NCBI RefSeq assembly: GCF_009363275.1
Contig: NZ_CP045324.1
Span: forward strand, 2,728,001-2,792,000
Direction: 5' to 3'
Length of the DNA: 64,000 bases
Source of the DNA: Marinobacter sp. THAF197a
GTDB taxonomy: Bacteria; Pseudomonadota; Gammaproteobacteria; Pseudomonadales; Oleiphilaceae
Part shown: piece by piece, positions 17,281-25,878 of the stretch
Numbering within the stretch: the first letter of the stretch is position 1
How the letters are laid out: every line of letters starts with the position of its first letter
Translations under genes and position numbers: made by a program
The notes under the pieces: generated by a model
The model's database searches: none
What the model was told of the DNA's origin: nothing
The model's input: the letters and a program-made list of their open reading frames with translations, nothing else

Positions 17281-18107
17281 TTAATTCCAATACAAAGATG
17301 AAGACTTAAGGAAGACCCGAATAACCATTACTTATTTTTACAGCGCGCACTTGAGCCGGCATAAACTGGATAATTTAGGCATAACCTTCCATTTATTTAT
17401 ATGGGATCTGACCGTTTACCGCCATTTTGGCACGAAGCAGTCAAGCCAGCTCTCAAGCCTGCAGGTATCTTTCACCGATCAGCAGGTTGCTAAATACGAC
17501 TAGCAAGTGAATCCGATTGCTGTTTCTCAACAGCCCCCAACAGCAGACATTCAAGCAGCGAAACACCTGCTTTATCTTGCGGCAGTTTGCCCCATCGCAT
17601 AATCTCATGAACGTCGACTATGCTGGCACCAATGCTGAGGGTAAGCCCCAGCGTGCCACCTACAGCGATGCGCATCTTCATACCGAAGTGCCATTCATCG
17701 CCCTTTCTAGTCTGAATCACCCTATATTGAGCTGTTCTTTGTGGAGCAAGGCATAATTAATAGTCGAACCCAAAAAAATACTACCTTAACGCAGCGTAAC
17801 GCCATATTTCTCTGACCGCTTGTTCACCTCTTCGAACGGCACGTTGCCAGGGCAATGATGCTACAGAAAGTGACGAAGCTTAAGGATCTGGATTGCGCCC
17901 GACAAACGACTAAGTTTCAGGCCTGCGAAATGACGTATCAACTCAATCTCATACCCAACATCTTCCTTGGCGGGTATATATTAAATTACAGATACTCGGC
18001 TTCGGAGAAGGCGCCTGCCCCATACTCCATCAATTTTATACCATTAACGACGGACGTATCTTTGCTGAATCTGAAGACTTGTTCAGAGCATCCTTAAATT
18101 GCTTTTT
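17281..18107. other. 827-base gap with IS relic
   Basis: Between wzy and the next glycosyltransferase. It holds the IS5-like transposase relic described separately and otherwise degenerate sequence. The plus-strand frame at 17855-18097 has no recognisable protein character. The gap's base composition is mixed, GC-richer than its AT-rich neighbours over the relic. Confidence 0.55.
17490..17720 (-). pseudogene. IS5-family transposase relic
   Basis: A 76-codon stretch whose translation QTRKGDEWHFGMKMRIAV followed by a degenerate VDVHEI resembles the central part of IS5-family transposases (typical text: T-K-G-N-Q-W-Y-F-G-M-K then an ANVHD-like motif). The catalytic segments before and after are missing or frameshifted and no inverted repeats could be placed. 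It is a dead fragment, evidence of past transposition into the serotype-specific core. Confidence 0.65.
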
Positions 18108-19073
18108 TTATGTTTTCGTATTCCCCGAGCTGTCGAAAATCCAGCCTGCAATCTTCTCATAAAGTACCGAAGACACCCAGAGTAAAACACAATCAAAATT
18201 GCAAAGCACTGTTTTAGGATGTACTTTCTGTTTTGTGTTTTTTAATTGAAAAAAATTGAACATTCGACGTTCATATTTTGTGAATGGAACATTTCTCTTA
18301 ATCCATTTCCTTGCCTCACTGAAATCGTGTTTGAGAGCCGGATGCATCTCTTTCTGATTGCGGCTACTAACCCCACCGACCTGGTGCTTCATTGTGATGC
18401 TATCCAAGAAACCGATAGCATGGCCTTGGTTAAGAGCTCGCAAGTAAAAAGGATAATCTTCAAGCAAGACATAGGATTCATCAAAACCACCGATTTCTTC
18501 CAGAAATGCCCGTCGGTAGTATGTACAGGCTCCGCTGATAAAATTTCCTCTTATTGCCAACGTTTTTAGCAATTCGGGAACACTCTGTTTTTTTAACTTT
18601 TCGGCACAGCGTTTATTTGGACGAATGGCCAGCCTTTCTCCATTACTCGAGATTTCACGACGGGCCGTTATAATAGGTGCGCTACATTTTTTGAATTCTT
18701 TAACTATCGATGATACTGCCATAGAGTCGTAGAACTCGTCAGAAGCACTCAATGGTACTACGATATCACCGTGGCTAATTGATATAGCTTTATTAAACGA
18801 TTTTACTGTGCCAACATTTTTAGTATTCGAGTAAATTATCACTTTCACCGGCGTATCGTTATTGCTTTGGTGTTTCTTGACAGCCAGATCTACCAATTCT
18901 TTATTGAAGTTCTCAGATCCGTCATCAGCTATAACGTATTCTACGCTTTCAATTTCTGAAAAATCTTGTTCAAATACCGACTCTATTGTTTTATTTAACT
19001 CAGAAAAATCCCTGTAAGTGAGGGTAACAATAGTTACCGAGAGATTAGTTGTCTGGTGGCTATTATCCAGCAT
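18108..19073 (-). CDS. Family 2 glycosyltransferase
   Basis: 321 aa GT2 protein. SVTIVTLTYRDFSELNKTIESVFEQDF is the nucleotide-binding strand, VEYVIADDGSENFNKELV the first acidic motif, and VVPLSASDEFYDS stands where the DxD metal motif is expected; LLEDYPFYLRALNQGHAIGF marks the C-terminal acceptor part. AT-rich like its neighbours. It stands between wzx and the IS relic and probably adds one sugar of the repeat unit. Confidence 0.85.
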   Translation of the reverse strand: MLDNSHQTTNLSVTIVTLTYRDFSELNKTIESVFEQDFSEIESVEYVIADDGSENFNKELVDLAVKKHQSNNDTPVKVIIYSNTKNVGTVKSFNKAISISHGDIVVPLSASDEFYDSMAVSSIVKEFKKCSAPIITARREISSNGERLAIRPNKRCAEKLKKQSVPELLKTLAIRGNFISGACTYYRRAFLEEIGGFDESYVLLEDYPFYLRALNQGHAIGFLDSITMKHQVGGVSSRNQKEMHPALKHDFSEARKWIKRNVPFTKYERRMFNFFQLKNTKQKVHPKTVLCNFDCVLLWVSSVLYEKIAGWIFDSSGNTKT

Positions 19074-19258
19074 TTAAAATTTTTTCTCCGAGCATCAAAT
19101 TTAATCAGCATTCAAAAAAACATGCCTTAGCTTTTCTATTAAAGACAAACCATCAAACTTATCAAAATGAAATTTATTTATTGCTTTACCACTTTTAAAG
19201 TGAGATTTTTTATACATTTTAGAATGTTATAAATATTAATAATCTGAAATTTAGAAAA

Positions 19259-20512
19259 TCAAGACACTCTATTCAGTGAATATCCAATAGCGAAAATCAT
19301 GATAACCCAGTACAAAAAATAGTTGACCGCATGAGCAATTGCCACGCCCTCAAGCGAATAGAGATCACTCAATATTACTGTCAGAACAAAAAACAGAATC
19401 GAGAACGATACTTCCGATACAATGAACAGCTTCATCATTGCCTTACCCAACATTAGATAAGACAGAATCCAACTCCCTATCTTTAATGTATCCCCTACAA
19501 GTTGCCAGGCGAAGAGCACTTCCATTTCAGAAAATTCTTCGGAGAATAGAAGGTGAATAATCAGGTCACGGAAGTAGTAGATTAGTAGCCCGAAAAGTGC
19601 AGCAGATGGAAGTATTACCTTGTAACCTCCCAGTATTTCTTTTTTTATTTCAGCGGGACACTTCAATTCAGATAATTTTGGAAGATAATATACACTTAAA
19701 GTGGTGGTCACCAACATCAGGTATGCTGCGCTTAGTCTCCACATTGCCTCCCAATGTCCAGCTGCATCCCAACCTAAATTTTCACCAATGTGGTTACGGA
19801 TCAGAATATGGCTTAAGGGTACACATAACGCGCCTGTTAGAGCCATGGCAGTAAATTTTGCTAATTTCTTTGCCGCTTGCCGGTCTATTCTTCCTATCAA
19901 GAACTTTAGCTTAAACCAACTCGCTTTGTAGATCAGCGAAAGTGTTACAAAAAAAGTGAGTGACTGGTAGATAGCCAATGCAACCAAGGCACCATATAGT
20001 CCAAGCTGAATCGTCATAATGGTCGTAATTGCTAAAGCAAAGAGACTTCCTGCTATGTTGGCAGTGACGTAGCGATAGATTTCTTTTTTGCCATTTAGAA
20101 TGGCCAAAAACAAGGTATTAAATACAAAGAATACCAAAGTCACCGAAAACCAGACAAACACACTTCCTAAGCTCTCATCCTTGAGAAACAGACCAGCCAA
20201 AGTCCGATTAAAGACGATAATCACGGCTGCCATTATTAATGAGCCAAGCAGAGATACTGTCCCAGCCGTGCGCCAGACGGCATACTGTTTTTCCTGCTCG
20301 TCGTAATATTCGGCAGTGTATTTTGTTACACCAGTATTGATTGCCCCGCTCGCAATTGTAGTTATCATTTGTACGGCATTCTGAAACTGGCCTAAAGCAG
20401 CATAGCCAGAAGGCCCCACATAAATCGCTAAAACTTTATTTATACCGAGCAGTGTGATCATTTTAATCACGACTGCGATGCCATTGAGTAGACTTGTTTT
20501 AATTAAGGTCAT
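19259..20512 (-). CDS. wzx: Wzx-type lipid-linked oligosaccharide flippase
   Basis: 417 aa inner-membrane protein of the MATE/MOP superfamily with about twelve hydrophobic helices. The N-terminus (TLIKTSLLNGIAVVIKMITLLGINKVLAIYVGPSGYAALGQFQN) strongly resembles the WzxE/RfbX O-antigen translocase group, as does the KYTAEYYDE loop. It moves undecaprenyl-diphosphate-linked repeat units to the periplasm for Wzy polymerisation. It starts four bases after the aminotransferase gene. Downstream lies a 185-base AT-rich gap. Confidence 0.9.
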   Translation of the reverse strand: MTLIKTSLLNGIAVVIKMITLLGINKVLAIYVGPSGYAALGQFQNAVQMITTIASGAINTGVTKYTAEYYDEQEKQYAVWRTAGTVSLLGSLIMAAVIIVFNRTLAGLFLKDESLGSVFVWFSVTLVFFVFNTLFLAILNGKKEIYRYVTANIAGSLFALAITTIMTIQLGLYGALVALAIYQSLTFFVTLSLIYKASWFKLKFLIGRIDRQAAKKLAKFTAMALTGALCVPLSHILIRNHIGENLGWDAAGHWEAMWRLSAAYLMLVTTTLSVYYLPKLSELKCPAEIKKEILGGYKVILPSAALFGLLIYYFRDLIIHLLFSEEFSEMEVLFAWQLVGDTLKIGSWILSYLMLGKAMMKLFIVSEVSFSILFFVLTVILSDLYSLEGVAIAHAVNYFLYWVIMIFAIGYSLNRVS

Positions 20513-20515
20513 TTT

Positions 20516-21622
20516 TCAGATAACGACAAATTCATTACAAGCCTCAATAACGTCCACCACCTGTTTTTCAGTTATAACTGGACTAATGGGTAAGCTAAGC
20601 ACAGTTCTATGGATTGATTCTGTCTGTGGCTGCGCACCTAGCTTAAAGTGCTCATATGCTTTTTGCTGGTGCGGCGGTATCGGGTAATGGATAAGGCTCT
20701 GAATACCCAGTCTTCCCAAATGATTTTGCAAATCACTCCGGTTACGTGAGCTAACCACAAATAGATGCCAAACGTGGCCTTGAGGATCGGTTGCCGTGGG
20801 AAGCCTGATATTCGGGCTTTTAATATTTTGTCTGTAGCGTTCTGCTACTTTGCGGCGATTTTTGATTTCTTCATCTAAATGACCCAATTTTACTCTGAGC
20901 ATCGCCGCCTGCAGTTCGTCCAATCGGCTGTTTACGCCCTGGTATAGATTCTCGTATTTCCTGTGGCTACCGTAGTTACCTAATGCCCGGATAGTCTTGG
21001 CCAGGTCTTCGTCGTCTGTCGTTACCGCCCCTGCATCGCCCAATGCGCCCAGATTTTTTCCTGGGTAAAAACTGAAACCAGCTGCGTGGCCCCAACTTCC
21101 CGCTTTACGGCCGTCTATAGAGGCACCATGGGCCTGCGCAGCATCTTCCAATATCAACAAACCGTATTCATCCGCCAGTTGCATCAACTCTCGCATTGGG
21201 GATATCTGGCCGTAGAGGTGAACGGCAACGATGGCTTTCGTGTTGGGGGTGATGGCCGCAGCGGTTTTTTCAGGGCACAGGTTGAAGGTAACCTCGTCCG
21301 GCTCAACCAGTACGGGCTTTAAACGGTTTTCGGTGATCGCCAAAATGCTAGCGATGTAGGTGTTTGCTGGCACGATCACTTCGTCGCCCTCATTCAGCTT
21401 GCCCATTTCTTTCCAGGCTCTGAGAGTGAGAGTGAGCGCGTCCAGGCCGTTGGCTACGCCTATGCAGTGTCTGCTGCCGCAGTAGTCGGCAAATTCTTCT
21501 TCAAAGGCTTTCACTTCGGTGCCCTGGATGTACCAACCGGAGTCGATGACTCGGGTGGCGGCGGCAACGAGTTCGTCGCGGTATTGGGCGTTAATCACTT
21601 TTAGATCAAGAAACGGAATCAC
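20516..21622 (-). CDS. fdtB: DegT/DnrJ/EryC1-family sugar aminotransferase (FdtB/QdtB-like)
   Basis: 368 aa PLP-dependent aminotransferase that would convert dTDP-3-keto-6-deoxyhexose to the 3-amino sugar. Motifs: [16 protein letters not shown] start, [25 protein letters not shown], and the PLP lysine in [16 protein letters not shown]. Position in a cluster with an FdtA-type isomerase and a hexapeptide acetyltransferase gives the 3-amino assignment. GTG start with GAGGGG upstream. An IS630 element sits immediately upstream; without it the start would overlap the end of the MaoC-like gene (GTGA), so expression may now depend on readthrough from the IS. Confidence 0.87.
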   Translation of the reverse strand: MIPFLDLKVINAQYRDELVAAATRVIDSGWYIQGTEVKAFEEEFADYCGSRHCIGVANGLDALTLTLRAWKEMGKLNEGDEVIVPANTYIASILAITENRLKPVLVEPDEVTFNLCPEKTAAAITPNTKAIVAVHLYGQISPMRELMQLADEYGLLILEDAAQAHGASIDGRKAGSWGHAAGFSFYPGKNLGALGDAGAVTTDDEDLAKTIRALGNYGSHRKYENLYQGVNSRLDELQAAMLRVKLGHLDEEIKNRRKVAERYRQNIKSPNIRLPTATDPQGHVWHLFVVSSRNRSDLQNHLGRLGIQSLIHYPIPPHQQKAYEHFKLGAQPQTESIHRTVLSLPISPVITEKQVVDVIEACNEFVVI

Positions 21623-21677
21623 GGATTACCCCTCGGGCAGAAAAATTTGTGCGGTTCCCGACGTACTAATTCGAAAT

Positions 21678-22784
21678 AAAGTAAGCGAACATTACCCGGA
21701 GATATAAGCCAAATCCGGATGGCCAAAAAACGATTTCAATAGTCGTGGCAATTTTTGCAAACGTCGAAGCTGCCGGTAAACAGTGCTCCGAAGTTGTTCT
21801 TTGCTGTTAATGATCTTTTTACCGACGTGATGGTATTTGATATAGCCCCAAACAGACTCGTCAGGATTCAGCTCCGGCGAGTACGGCGGCAGGAAGAACA
21901 ACCTGAGCTTGCCGTCGAGACTCTCAACATAGTCTCGAACCCGACGAGCATGATGAACCGGGTGGTTATCGAGGATCAGGAAAACCGGCTTGTCAACGTC
22001 TTGCACCAGAGCCTTGAGGAAACCAAGAAACGCATCGGTGTTCATGTTGCCCTGAATGGTCTTAAAGCGAAGCTCGCCGCGAGGCGAGATGGCCGAGATC
22101 AGATTGATGCTGAAGCGACTGCCCGTATTACGGATGATCGGAGTTTCACCCCTGGGTGCCCAGGTGGTGCCACTGTGATAATCAGACCGAATGCTGGCTT
22201 CATCGCCGAAATAGATGGTGGCGCCGACTTTTTTTGCTTCCTTGCGAATTTCCGGGTAGGTCTCTTCTTTCCATTGTTTCACGGCCTCTGGCTTTTGCTG
22301 GTAGGCCCGATGCAGGGGTTTCTGAGGCGTCAGCCCCAGGTTTCGAAGCAGACGACCGACCGAGACATCGCTTAACCGGACGTTGAACTTTTGCCGGATG
22401 AGCTCACGCACTCGGCCCCGAGTCCACAGGGCAAAATCAAACTTCAACTGGTCCGGCGTAAAGGTCGTTATCCAGATATACAGCTCCCGGATCTGAGCAC
22501 CGCTCAGTTTCTTGGGACGACCGGAAATCTGCTTGGCCTTGAGCGCGTCAAAGCCACCCTCGCGGTAGGCAGCCAGCCATTCATAGATTCGTGCTCGGCT
22601 CATCCCCAGCGCTTTGATGACGACTTCTGGACTCTCGCCATCCATGACCCGTTGAACGGCGCGAACGCGAATGGCTTCTAATGTTTTGTGATCAAGTTTA
22701 CGACCGTCATCGTGGCGCATGTGTGTAAATATCCGATAAGCTTGGCGAACGGAGCCTACATTATAAATGATGTTCGCTTACTTT
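21678..22784 (-). mobile_element. IS630-family insertion sequence
   Basis: About 1.1 kb. Perfect 14-bp inverted repeats AAAGTAAGCGAACA at 21678-21691 and 22771-22784 bracket a single transposase gene. The sequence TTCGAA is found at both edges (21670-21675 and 22783-22788), and three extra bases lie on the left, so the exact junction is not certain; the canonical TA duplication is not cleanly visible. The element has cut the 3' end of the MaoC-like gene. Confidence 0.85.
21692..22720 (-). CDS. tnp: IS630-family transposase
   Basis: 342 aa DDE transposase of the IS630/Tc1-mariner superfamily. N-terminal winged helix-turn-helix pair (VQRVMDGESPEVVIKALGMSRARIYEWL and GRVRELIRQKFNVRLSDVSVGRLLRNLGLTPQKP), then catalytic acids in IYFGDEASI, LILDNHPVHHA and LPPYSPELNPDESVWGYIK, the hallmark LPPYSPxLNPxE end. 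Uninterrupted and of full length. Confidence 0.92.
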   Translation of the reverse strand: MRHDDGRKLDHKTLEAIRVRAVQRVMDGESPEVVIKALGMSRARIYEWLAAYREGGFDALKAKQISGRPKKLSGAQIRELYIWITTFTPDQLKFDFALWTRGRVRELIRQKFNVRLSDVSVGRLLRNLGLTPQKPLHRAYQQKPEAVKQWKEETYPEIRKEAKKVGATIYFGDEASIRSDYHSGTTWAPRGETPIIRNTGSRFSINLISAISPRGELRFKTIQGNMNTDAFLGFLKALVQDVDKPVFLILDNHPVHHARRVRDYVESLDGKLRLFFLPPYSPELNPDESVWGYIKYHHVGKKIINSKEQLRSTVYRQLRRLQKLPRLLKSFFGHPDLAYISG

Positions 22785-23190
22785 CGAACCCATTAGTAAC
22801 AACCTTGTTCCGTACTTTACATACAGTTTCAAAGTCTACTTTCTTCGACTGCAGATCAATTCCAATTACTGTCACTGACGCAGTAACTGTGTCCCCTAGA
22901 TATACTGGGCGTTTGAAGTTCAAGCTTTGTGAGGCATATACACAGCCTTTCCCAGGTAGCTGGGTTCCGAATATTGCCGAAAAAAAGCTGGCCGAATGGA
23001 AACCATGAGCAATTCTTCGCTTAAAACGAGATTTGGCCGCATATTCATCATCGATGTGAATGGGGTTATGGTCTCCGGAAATCCCTGCAAATGCTTTAAC
23101 ATCATAATCAGTAATCGTTTGGGAGTAACTCGCCGTCATACCTTCGCGAAGGTCTTCTATTCGCCAAGATCGCATCCTATCTCCCCCCAC
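22756..23190 (-). CDS. MaoC-like hydratase-fold protein, 3' end replaced by IS630
   Basis: 144 aa hot-dog fold protein of the (R)-enoyl-hydratase/MaoC group. Core motif FAGISGDHNPIHIDDEYAAKSRFKRRIAHGFHSASFFSAIFGTQLPG carries the D and H dyad of the hydratase site. The true tail is lost: after NGFE the frame enters the IS630 end and stops after eight foreign residues. The downstream flank of the IS continues in frame for about 16 codons and ends in a TGA overlapping the fdtB GTG. Possible starts are 23190 or the ATG at 23175. Role in a deoxyamino-sugar pathway is unclear; it might supply an unusual N-acyl donor. Probably damaged but the active site remains. Confidence 0.8.
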   Translation of the reverse strand: MGGDRMRSWRIEDLREGMTASYSQTITDYDVKAFAGISGDHNPIHIDDEYAAKSRFKRRIAHGFHSASFFSAIFGTQLPGKGCVYASQSLNFKRPVYLGDTVTASVTVIGIDLQSKKVDFETVCKVRNKVVTNGFESKRTSFIM

Positions 23191-23909
23191 TCTTTGATGA
23201 CGTCTTCTGGATACCCTCTTTTAAAGTGCTTTCGCCATGGATAAGCCACACCACTTCCATCAGTGAGTTTTATTCGAGAAGTTGGGCAGATTTTCTTGGC
23301 AGGTGAACCAGCATATACTGTGTCTGGTTCTGTCGTACCTTTGATTGACGAGTGCGCTCCAATAAGACAGCCTTCCTGAATCTCTGCGCCAGGCAGCACG
23401 ACGCTCATTGTTGCAATTACAGCAAAGTCGTGGACCTTTGCACCAATGAGTGTTTCGCTAGGTGGATGTGGATCATTGGTTAGAACGACGTATGGGAATA
23501 TCCACACAAAGTTACCAATTTCACTTTTTTGACCAATATGAACATTGCTATGGAATCGAACGTAATCTCCAATTTGGCAATCGCCCTGAATGTCAGACAA
23601 TGTACCAATCTGAAGATTTTTTCCTGCCAAGGTCTTTTCGCGAACCGTAACTCTGTGCCCGGTCACTAGCCCGTCTCCGAACACCGAGCCCTCATAAAAA
23701 ACACTGTGAGATCTTATAAGAGAGTCTTGCCCGATCTTTAATAATTCGCCACCAGAGATACCATTGGTAACGCCCAACTCGCAAAAGCTTTGAATTTCAG
23801 TTCCAGCCCCTAGAACGACATTGTCGTGAATGATTGAATAGGGGCCAACGATGACGCCTTCAGCAATTGTGGCCTTAGGCGAGACGATCGCCGTCGGATG
23901 GATTTTCAT
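23157..23909 (-). CDS. Hexapeptide-repeat sugar N-acyltransferase (FdtC/QdtC/WbbJ-like)
   Basis: 250 aa left-handed beta-helix acyltransferase. Hexapeptide runs are clear throughout residues about 5-190 (HPTAIVSPKATIAEGVIVGPYSIIHDNVVLGAG; IGDYVRFHSNVHIGQKSEIGNFVWIFPYVVLTNDPHPPS), with the likely catalytic histidine in the FHSNVHIG or TNDPHPP segment. It would acetylate (or otherwise acylate) the 3-amino group of dTDP-3-amino-3,6-dideoxyhexose. The neighbours (FdtA-like gene overlapping by four bases, MaoC-like gene overlapping the other end, aminotransferase) give the pathway. The C-terminal 50 residues lack repeats. Confidence 0.83.
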   Translation of the reverse strand: MKIHPTAIVSPKATIAEGVIVGPYSIIHDNVVLGAGTEIQSFCELGVTNGISGGELLKIGQDSLIRSHSVFYEGSVFGDGLVTGHRVTVREKTLAGKNLQIGTLSDIQGDCQIGDYVRFHSNVHIGQKSEIGNFVWIFPYVVLTNDPHPPSETLIGAKVHDFAVIATMSVVLPGAEIQEGCLIGAHSSIKGTTEPDTVYAGSPAKKICPTSRIKLTDGSGVAYPWRKHFKRGYPEDVIKEWGEIGCDLGE

Positions 23910-24313
23910 GAGCGGGCCACCTCCAGAAAGTGCTCGTAATCGCGGATGTAATCCGATTCGTCATAATGTTCACTGGCAAGCACGAGCAGTACACAATCTG
24001 TACTGAAATCATGCATTTCTCGCCAGACCAGATCGTCAATCACCAGGCCCTTGGTGGGGCAATCCAGCCAGACTTCCTCCCGGTTTGTGCCATCATCCAG
24101 CACCATTCGGCATTTACCGGCTACGCAGATGGCAACCTGCTTGAGATTTTTGTGGGCGTGGTAACCGCGGCTTACGCCCAGTTCGGTGTGGTAAATGTAG
24201 TACACACGTTTGATGTCGAACGGGACGGCTTTGTCCATGCCGATTTCGACGGCCACCAGGCTACCGCGCTCGTCACCAAGGCTCTGGAAATCGATCCATT
24301 TCACCAGGCTCAT
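23906..24313 (-). CDS. fdtA: dTDP-4-oxo-6-deoxyglucose 3,4-oxoisomerase (FdtA/QdtA-like cupin)
   Basis: 135 aa single-domain cupin of the WxcM/FdtA group. It moves the keto group of dTDP-4-keto-6-deoxyglucose from C4 to C3, the branch point from the rhamnose pathway. The family motif GVSRGYHAHKNLKQV with catalytic histidines is intact, followed by MVLDDG and a C-terminal YDESDYIRDYEHFLE. FdtA (galacto product, Fuc3N) and QdtA (gluco product, Qui3N) cannot be told apart here. It overlaps rmlC and the acyltransferase gene by four bases each, so all are co-translated. Confidence 0.88.
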   Translation of the reverse strand: MSLVKWIDFQSLGDERGSLVAVEIGMDKAVPFDIKRVYYIYHTELGVSRGYHAHKNLKQVAICVAGKCRMVLDDGTNREEVWLDCPTKGLVIDDLVWREMHDFSTDCVLLVLASEHYDESDYIRDYEHFLEVARS

Positions 24314-24876
24314 GCGCTTTCACCTTGCTGCGGGTACTTTTCAGCCTGCGCAAAGGAAACGGCCTGTTTGTCTTTCTGAGATACAAGTGGTTCTGCGCTG
24401 TTGTCCAGAGGCCAATCAATCGCAAGCTCTTTATCTGCCCAATGGATGGAGCGTTCGTGCTCCGGCGCGTAGAGGTCTGTGCACTTGTACTGAAAATCCG
24501 CCGTGTCACTGGTTACCAGAAAGCCATGGGCAAACCCAGGTGGCACCCAGAGCATGCGGTTGTTCTCTTCAGAGAGGTACTCCCCTACCCACTGGCCAAA
24601 GGTGGGTGAGTTGGTGCGCAGGTCTACGGCTACGTCAAACACTTCACCACGGGTCACTCGAACCAGTTTGCCCTGGGGCTGTTTGATCTGGTAATGGAGG
24701 CCGCGCAAGGTGTTTTTAACAGAGCGGCTGTGATTGTCCTGCACGAAGGTGGCATTGATGCCGGCTTCGCGGAAGGCTTTTTCGTTCCAGGTTTCCATGA
24801 AAAAGCCGCGTTCGTCTCCGAACACTTTGGGCTCGATGAGTTTTACGGCGGGAATCTTGGTTTCGGTGATTTTCAT
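24310..24876 (-). CDS. rmlC: dTDP-4-dehydrorhamnose 3,5-epimerase
   Basis: 188 aa cupin enzyme, third step of dTDP-L-rhamnose synthesis. Characteristic motifs: GDERGFFMETWNEKAFREAG, FVQDNHSRSVKNTLRGLHYQ with the catalytic His, GEVFDVAVDLRTNSPTFGQW, and WVPPGFAHGFLVTSD. Full length. Nine bases separate it from rmlA upstream and it overlaps the FdtA-like gene downstream. Confidence 0.96.
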   Translation of the reverse strand: MKITETKIPAVKLIEPKVFGDERGFFMETWNEKAFREAGINATFVQDNHSRSVKNTLRGLHYQIKQPQGKLVRVTRGEVFDVAVDLRTNSPTFGQWVGEYLSEENNRMLWVPPGFAHGFLVTSDTADFQYKCTDLYAPEHERSIHWADKELAIDWPLDNSAEPLVSQKDKQAVSFAQAEKYPQQGESA

Positions 24877-24885
24877 AGAGTTGGC

Positions 24886-25758
24886 TTACTTAGCTGTTTT
24901 GACCAGTTTTTTCAGGTAGGCACCGTAGCTGTTCTTTTTGAGGTTTTCGGCCTCGGCCAGCAGTTGTTCTTCGCCGATGAAGCCCATGCGGTACGCGACT
25001 TCTTCCAGGCAGGCGATTTTCAGGCCCTGGCGCTTTTCCAGGGTTTCGATAAAGCCGCTGGCTTCGTGCAGGGAATCAAAGGTGCCGGTGTCCAGCCAGG
25101 CGAAGCCTCGGCCCAGCAGCTCTACGTTCAGATCGCCCCGTTCCAGATAGGCCTGGTTGACGCTGGTGATTTCCAGTTCGCCCCGGTGGCTGGGTTCTAC
25201 CCGTTTGGCGATGTTGACTACGTCGTTGTCGTAGAAGTAGAGGCCGGTTACGGCGTAGTCGGATTTCGGGTTGGCCGGTTTTTCTTCGATGGAGATGGCA
25301 CGTTGGTTGTCATCAAACTCTACCACACCGAAGCGTTCGGGGTCGGTTACCTGGTAGCCAAAGACAGTGGCGCCCTTTTCCCGCTTGGCGGCGGTTTGCA
25401 GCATGTTGCTTAGGCCCTGGCCGTAGTAGATGTTGTCTCCCAGTACCAGGCATACGCTGTCGTCACCAATGAACTCTTCGCCGATGATGAAGGCCTGAGC
25501 GAGGCCATCTGGGCTTGGCTGGGCGGCGTAGCTCAGTTTAATACCCCATTGGGCACCATCACCAAGCAGGCGTTTGAAGCCATCCTGGTCTTCCGGGGTG
25601 GTAATGACGAGAACGTCCCGAATGCCCGCCAGCATGAGGACCGACAGCGGGTAGTAGATCATGGGTTTGTCGTACACCGGGAGGAGCTGTTTGGAAATGC
25701 CTCTTGTGATTGGGTACAGACGGCTGCCGGAGCCCCCGGCGAGGATGATGCCTTTCAC
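24886..25758 (-). CDS. rmlA: Glucose-1-phosphate thymidylyltransferase
   Basis: 290 aa enzyme making dTDP-glucose from dTTP and glucose-1-phosphate, the shared first step for the rhamnose and 3-amino-sugar branches. N-terminal nucleotide motif [17 protein letters not shown], then [26 protein letters not shown] and [15 protein letters not shown]. The frame is open to 25806, but AGGAGTAACA precedes the GTG at 25758, where family homology starts, so that is the chosen start. A CCACGGAAG palindrome lies between it and the unknown cassette upstream. Confidence 0.95.
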   Translation of the reverse strand: MKGIILAGGSGSRLYPITRGISKQLLPVYDKPMIYYPLSVLMLAGIRDVLVITTPEDQDGFKRLLGDGAQWGIKLSYAAQPSPDGLAQAFIIGEEFIGDDSVCLVLGDNIYYGQGLSNMLQTAAKREKGATVFGYQVTDPERFGVVEFDDNQRAISIEEKPANPKSDYAVTGLYFYDNDVVNIAKRVEPSHRGELEITSVNQAYLERGDLNVELLGRGFAWLDTGTFDSLHEASGFIETLEKRQGLKIACLEEVAYRMGFIGEEQLLAEAENLKKNSYGAYLKKLVKTAK

Positions 25759-25784
25759 TGTTACTCCTTTAAAGACTTTTGACA

Positions 25785-25868
25785 CACAGTATCCACGGAA
25801 GGACACAGAAGTAAAACACAGGAAATATCTTTTATTTCAATCTTTTTCCCGTGCTCTTCCGTGGCTGA
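25785..25868. repeat. CCACGGAAG palindromic element
   Basis: Arms ATCCACGGAAG (25790-25800) and the inverted CTTCCGTGGCTGAT (about 25856-25869) enclose A-rich and T-rich segments with further ACAC/GTG echoes. It resembles the CCACGGAC elements around 31.6 and 34.2-34.9 kb and fills nearly the whole gap between the unknown cassette and rmlA. Confidence 0.6.
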
Positions 25869-25878
25869 TAACGGATTT

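Noticed and set aside
17855..18097. Plus-strand 80-codon frame near the IS5 relic
   Set aside because: No recognisable protein pattern and the region is decayed sequence.
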